A DNA stretch of 64,000 bases, taken from positions 186,001-250,000 of the forward strand of contig JADHTB010000004.1 of the NCBI GenBank assembly GCA_016776605.1, given 5' to 3'. Positions 61,667-64,000 of the stretch are shown here, piece after piece. The first letter of the stretch is position 1. Every line of letters begins with the position of its first letter. The position numbers and the translations under genes are program-made. This stretch comes from Alphaproteobacteria bacterium (lineage in GTDB: Bacteria; Pseudomonadota; Alphaproteobacteria; GCA-2731375). The notes under the pieces were generated by a model. That model worked only from the letters and a program-made list of their open reading frames with translations. It searched no databases and was not told the origin of the DNA.

Positions 61667-62752
61667 ATGTCGGAATTCACGTCAAAAGCGCGTCGTCGAT
61701 GGGTGAAGCCATTGCTGTTCACGGTCGCTGCGCTGTTGATCGGCGTCATCGTGGTCGAAGGTATACATTGGTGGCGCCATGTGGATGAGCCCAGCGCCCG
61801 GGTTGAAGTGGATTTCACGCTGCTGTCATCCAGCGTCAATGCCACTGTCAAAGCGGTGCATGTCCGCCGTGGCGACCGGGTGGAAAAGGGCGCGTTGCTT
61901 GCCTCCATGGATACGGCGGTGGCGGAACTGGATGTGGCCACGCTGGATGCCGAGATTGCCAGGGAACGGGCCGCCCGGGATCAGGTTGAAGCCGAACTTG
62001 CCCAGTATCAGCGTGAGATGAAGGATAAAATTGCCACCGCCACCGCGGCGGTGAGTTTGCAGCGCCGCGAGCATGCCACCGGGCAAAGCCGCCTGGCCAT
62101 TGCCCAGAGCAATGTTGATCGTAGCAAGAAACTCGCGTCCCGGGGCACCTTCACCGAGCGTCAACTTGATGACGCGACGGACCACTTGCTCGATATCACC
62201 GCCAAATTGCGCGCCCTCGAGACCGACTTGGAAACCAGCCAGAATAAACTCCAGGAACTGAACAGCGCCTTGCAAAAAGAGGCCGTGTATCGGAGCCAAA
62301 TTCAGGCGATCGACCGGGCCATGGACAAGAGCAGCGTCCAACTGCGCCAATCGAAGCAGCGCCTGTTCGAGATGCATATCCGCGCCCCGATCACGGGCAT
62401 TGTTGACGAGGTCTATGTCAGCGCCGGCGTCTATGTCGAGGATGCGGATCGTGCCTTTTTGCTGCATGATCCGAATGCCCTGTGGCTCGAGGCCAAGATC
62501 GATGAAAACGATATTCGTCTGGTCGCGCCCGGACAGCCGGTGACCATTGAATTCGATGCCTATCCGTTTTCATATTTCGAGGGCAAGGTCCGTGCCATCG
62601 GGCAGGCCACGCTGGGCTCCATGACCCATGGCGGCAAGGAGGAGGTGGCGCCACGCATGGCGCAGCGCATCCCCGTCCTGATCGACTTGCCTAAAATAGA
62701 AAAGGCGATCTGGCCCGGCATGCGCGCCAGCGTGAATATCACGGTTCGCTAA
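61667..62752 (+). CDS. HlyD/EmrA-family periplasmic adaptor
   Basis: 361-aa membrane-fusion protein: one N-terminal membrane helix (LLFTVAALLIGVIVVEGIHW), split biotinyl-lipoyl motif (VHVRRGDRVEKGALLASMD, then RAPITGIVDEVYVSAGVYVE), a long alpha-helical hairpin between the halves (about 85-220), and a beta-barrel end. It bridges an inner-membrane exporter to the outer membrane. The MFS gene starts 14 bp downstream, giving an EmrAB-like pair; no outer-membrane channel gene is in view. Confidence 0.92.
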   Translation: MSEFTSKARRRWVKPLLFTVAALLIGVIVVEGIHWWRHVDEPSARVEVDFTLLSSSVNATVKAVHVRRGDRVEKGALLASMDTAVAELDVATLDAEIARERAARDQVEAELAQYQREMKDKIATATAAVSLQRREHATGQSRLAIAQSNVDRSKKLASRGTFTERQLDDATDHLLDITAKLRALETDLETSQNKLQELNSALQKEAVYRSQIQAIDRAMDKSSVQLRQSKQRLFEMHIRAPITGIVDEVYVSAGVYVEDADRAFLLHDPNALWLEAKIDENDIRLVAPGQPVTIEFDAYPFSYFEGKVRAIGQATLGSMTHGGKEEVAPRMAQRIPVLIDLPKIEKAIWPGMRASVNITVR

Positions 62753-62766
62753 GTGGAATAGCCGCC

Positions 62767-64000
62767 ATGGATCTCTCACTCTTCGGCCCACGGACGATCC
62801 TCGCCATCGCCACGGTTTCCATGCTGGTACAACAGGCGTTTTCCTACGTTTGCCAAATTGTCATGCCCATTCTGGCACACCGTCTGGCCGAGGATTTTGG
62901 TATCTCGCCGGCCTGGCTTGGACTCTATCTGTTTTTGCAGAATGTCATGGCGATTGTCGCGGCGCTTGGCTGCGGCAGTTTCATTTTGCGCTATGGCCCG
63001 CTTCGCATCAGCCAGTTCACCTTGTTGATGATGGGGGGCAGCTTGTTCGTGATCGCGTCGGGGACGCTTTGGCTCTACCCGCTCGGCGCCGTTCTGTTGG
63101 GCGCGGCGGCGGTCTCGACCCCGGCCAGCTCGCATATCCTGGCCCGCGTCTGCCCGCCGCGTCTGGTTCCGGTGATCTTTTCGGTCAAGCAAACCGGGGT
63201 GCCGGTTGGCAGCCTGATCGGCGGCCTGTTGATCCCCTTTCTATTGGGACTTGTCGTCTACAGCGCCACCGTCGGCACGACCATCCGCCCCGGCCCCTAT
63301 GGCGCCGCGTTGATTACAGGCTTGATCGTCTTTTCAGTGGCGCTTTCACTGCAACCGCTCCGCGCCTATTTCGACCGCGACCGCGATCCGGACCAAAAAA
63401 TCGGCTTTGGCGATATGCGGGCGACGCTTGCCATGGTGCTGCGGAACCCGGCCTTGCGCGATATTTCCTTTGCCGCCTTTGCTTTCGGCGGCTTGCAGTC
63501 GCTGTTTTCCGGCTTTTTCATTCTCTATCTGATCGACGGGCAGGGCTATTCCGAAATTGAGGCCGGGTCCGCCTTTGCCATATCCTCGTTTACCGCCATC
63601 TGGGCGCGGATATTGTGGGGAGTCGTCGGCGGCGGCATCATTCCGGCGCGCTGGGTCTTCGCCGGCATAGGCTTTTTTGGCGGCGTTGCCGCGTTGTTGA
63701 TGACGCTTTTTGATTTCTCCTGGACCTTGAACGGGATCATCGCGGTGGCGATCCTGTTCAACATCACCGCGTTAAGCTGGCACGGCATTCTGTTGGCGGA
63801 GACCGCACGCCTGGCGCCGGAGGGGCAGGTCGGCGGCGTCACCGGCGGTGTGCTCGCCTTTACTTCGATCGCGATGATGATCTATCCGGCAATTTACGGG
63901 CTGATCCTGGCGGCCACCGGGTCTTACGAGATCGGCTTCGCGCTTTCAGCGATCCCGGCTTTCGCCGCCTTTATCATCTTCCTGAACCCACCCGTTCAGG
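62767..64000 (+). CDS. MFS transporter, 3' end cut by the window
   Basis: Open frame of 411 codons to the window end with no stop. About 12 hydrophobic segments are already visible. N-terminal MDLSLFGPRTILAIATVSML, a conserved SVKQTGVPVGSLIGG in helix 5 (antiporter-type motif C region), a cytoplasmic loop with RAYFDRDRDPDQ, and LSWHGILLAETARLAPEGQ in the C-terminal half. With the HlyD-like adaptor it could export a compound. The family also contains sugar and organic-acid carriers, so the direction of transport is not certain. Confidence 0.88.
   Translation, partial: MDLSLFGPRTILAIATVSMLVQQAFSYVCQIVMPILAHRLAEDFGISPAWLGLYLFLQNVMAIVAALGCGSFILRYGPLRISQFTLLMMGGSLFVIASGTLWLYPLGAVLLGAAAVSTPASSHILARVCPPRLVPVIFSVKQTGVPVGSLIGGLLIPFLLGLVVYSATVGTTIRPGPYGAALITGLIVFSVALSLQPLRAYFDRDRDPDQKIGFGDMRATLAMVLRNPALRDISFAAFAFGGLQSLFSGFFILYLIDGQGYSEIEAGSAFAISSFTAIWARILWGVVGGGIIPARWVFAGIGFFGGVAALLMTLFDFSWTLNGIIAVAILFNITALSWHGILLAETARLAPEGQVGGVTGGVLAFTSIAMMIYPAIYGLILAATGSYEIGFALSAIPAFAAFIIFLNPPVQ

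Overview
The window is a GC-rich stretch of an alphaproteobacterial chromosome, probably from the Rhodospirillales or a close relative. The evidence is a chvG/chvI pair, ATP-type pckA, a short kinase-only hprK next to rapZ, EIIA and HPr, a RegB/RegA-type (actS/actR) pair, and a petA-petB-petC-mtnP-apt string. I could not narrow the taxon further from sequence alone. Genes are densely packed, with many 1-4 nt start/stop overlaps. No rRNA, CRISPR array, phage or transposase gene was seen. There is one tRNA (Ala, anticodon CGC).

Layout. 1-18 kb: a cut acyl-CoA dehydrogenase, a HAD hydrolase, chvG-chvI, a MATE exporter, a HugZ-like flavoprotein, pckA, a Pit phosphate transporter, a dienelactone hydrolase, two MaoC hydratases, hprK-rapZ-EIIA-HPr (a regulatory PTS without sugar permease), actS-actR, an amidase and a CMP-sugar-synthetase-like protein. 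18.2-19.9 kb: a small cassette of an Arg/Ser-repeat peptide with a Tat-like signal, an HprK-related P-loop protein and a PqqD-like protein. 19.9-46 kb: mostly metabolic and housekeeping genes, namely a TPP enzyme, yfgM-like/bamB/der, an amidase, MmgE/PrpD, a CoA-transferase, tRNA-Ala, yggT, an SMP-30 lactonase, a TauD-type dioxygenase, apt, mtnP, the cytochrome bc1 operon, a trmL operon, a methyltransferase, a LysR regulator, asd, a hydrolase and a flavoprotein. 46-52 kb: a perfect 31-bp inverted repeat, an ACR3 arsenite exporter, zapE and two tandem acyl-CoA ligases.

52.4-59 kb is the most striking part. Three transcription units face the same way: (i) a small secreted protein, a C39-type peptidase and a coiled-coil plus beta-barrel outer-membrane protein, resembling a minimal Fap-type amyloid export set; (ii) a periplasmic MsrA-MsrB fusion; (iii) a Met/Lys-rich MXKDX-repeat peptide followed by an OmpR-family regulator and its histidine kinase. 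All three promoters carry the same array of four 5-bp boxes with an exact 11-bp period, ending exactly 10 nt from a -10-like hexamer. This suggests one regulon controlled by the local two-component system, for envelope (possibly methionine-oxidation) stress. 59-64 kb holds a four-PAS sensor kinase and a HlyD/MFS export pair, the latter cut by the window end.

A 103-bp intergenic repeat family is dispersed through the window: two full copies, one compound inverted copy, and fragments.
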